A stretch of 6,444 nt of DNA from Prolixibacteraceae bacterium UBA6162 (GTDB lineage: Bacteria; Bacteroidota; Bacteroidia; Bacteroidales; Prolixibacteraceae): assembly GCA_002428215.1 (NCBI GenBank), contig DIUI01000028.1:1-6444 (forward strand), in the 5' to 3' direction. Both the position numbers and the translations under genes were made by a program. The notes under the pieces were generated by a model. The model did not search any database, had not been told where the DNA came from, and saw only the letters and a list, made by a program, of their open reading frames with translations. This document shows, in pieces, positions 5,839 through 6,444 of this stretch (positions within the stretch are counted from its first letter, which is position 1; each line of letters opens with the position of its first letter).

Positions 5839-6444
5839 TCAAACAGCAGCATTGAAATCACGGTATGACTCCACAACCAAGATATTTTCAGGGATGGCAG
5901 GCTGATGTATCTTTAACTGTAAACCCGTGATTATTATCTTGCATTGACCGAATATTTCATCCATATCTATCAGGTATTGTTCCAACGCTTCCTTTTCGAT
6001 CGAATTTATAAAAGCAGTAAATACGTATTTTACCTTGTCGATTTTTCCAAGGCGGCGGAGATCTTCGAGCGGAATATTTTGTCCGAGGTAATACACCTGA
6101 AGACCCCGCTTTCGGGCAAGGTAGCTGTAATAAAGAAGACTCAATTCATGCATCTCATTTTCATGAAGATACATAACAATAATATCGCTGTTGGGTTCTG
6201 CCAGTCCAAGCCGGTCGATTTCTACAATTAGTTTTTGACGAAACAGATTAGAGATAAAGTGCTCCTGAGCTGGAAAGATAGATCCCACCTGCCAATAAAG
6301 ACCAACCTTCTCGAAAAATGGAAAGAAAACAGTATGAACAGCATCATCAAATCCGAATTTGGAAATTACCTCCTCTGTAGTTCGGGTGAAGGCGGGAGCA
6401 TCAAAATTGATAAGATGGAACGTCATTCTTTCGAGAAAGTCGTG
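5839..6444 (-). CDS. MerR/CarH-like regulator, B12-binding part, 5' end cut by window
   Basis: The frame is open through the right edge (HDFLERMTFHLINF...), so the ATG at 6426 is internal and the gene begins outside the window. Numbering from that Met, the visible 195 residues hold a helical B12 cap domain with the W-x9-EH motif (W45, E55, H56 in YWQVGSIFPAQEH). A Rossmann-like cobalamin fold follows, with IIVMYLHENEMHELS, where H93 is the expected lower axial ligand, then GLQVYYLGQNIPLEDL and a closing KIIITGLQL strand. This matches the C-terminal part of CarA/CarH-type regulators, where adenosylcobalamin makes the protein a light-sensitive repressor. The normal ExHxxG motif reads EMHELS here, with serine in place of glycine. 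The MerR DNA-binding domain should lie upstream but is not seen, so a stand-alone B12-binding protein is possible. Light sensing and target genes are inference. Confidence 0.87.
   Translation of the reverse strand, partial: HDFLERMTFHLINFDAPAFTRTTEEVISKFGFDDAVHTVFFPFFEKVGLYWQVGSIFPAQEHFISNLFRQKLIVEIDRLGLAEPNSDIIVMYLHENEMHELSLLYYSYLARKRGLQVYYLGQNIPLEDLRRLGKIDKVKYVFTAFINSIEKEALEQYLIDMDEIFGQCKIIITGLQLKIHQPAIPENILVVESYRDFNAAV

Overview
The window looks like a piece of a Bacteroidota chromosome. The evidence is an enolase and an enolase terminus of Bacteroidota type, a DUF6249-like small membrane protein next to an ECF sigma gene, A-rich leaders with little Shine-Dalgarno signal in front of most genes, and a TAnnTTTG-type -7 element. 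The rubredoxin-fused flavin reductase hints at an anaerobic or microaerophilic lifestyle. The species cannot be named from this sequence.

Layout. Positions 1-1176 hold the 3' nine-tenths of enolase, cut by the window edge. A symmetrical A-stem-T hairpin terminator (1191-1231) separates it from a convergent three-helix membrane protein gene (1248-1586, minus). That gene is divergent from an ECF sigma factor (1724-2278), whose stop overlaps the start of a two-helix membrane protein, a probable anti-sigma factor (2275-2718). The 137-bp divergent region carries two back-to-back, non-overlapping promoters of the same form, GTAAC-N16-CGTC, one facing each gene. The simplest reading is a self-contained module: the sigma factor drives its own operon and the divergent membrane protein, and the membrane partner holds it in check.

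Next on the plus strand come GTP cyclohydrolase I (folE, start 2806), a small unrecognised membrane protein (3486-3737), an exported SMP-30-like beta-propeller (3835-4665) and a tandem CDGSH iron-sulfur protein (4677-4913). The last two are 11 bp apart and probably share a transcript. Converging on them from the right is a flavin reductase-rubredoxin fusion of the high-molecular-weight rubredoxin (Hrb) type (minus, start most likely 5681). Upstream of it, also on the minus strand and cut by the window edge, is the B12-binding part of a MerR/CarH-like regulator.

The clearest signal beyond ordinary gene calls is the matched pair of ECF promoters. Secondary points are the glycine-to-serine change in the cobalamin motif of the CarH-like protein, a perfect 14-bp palindrome in front of the flavoprotein gene, and an inverted repeat on the probable folE promoter. 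There are no tRNAs, rRNAs, CRISPR arrays, insertion sequences or phage genes that I can see, and no gene-free stretch longer than 300 bases.
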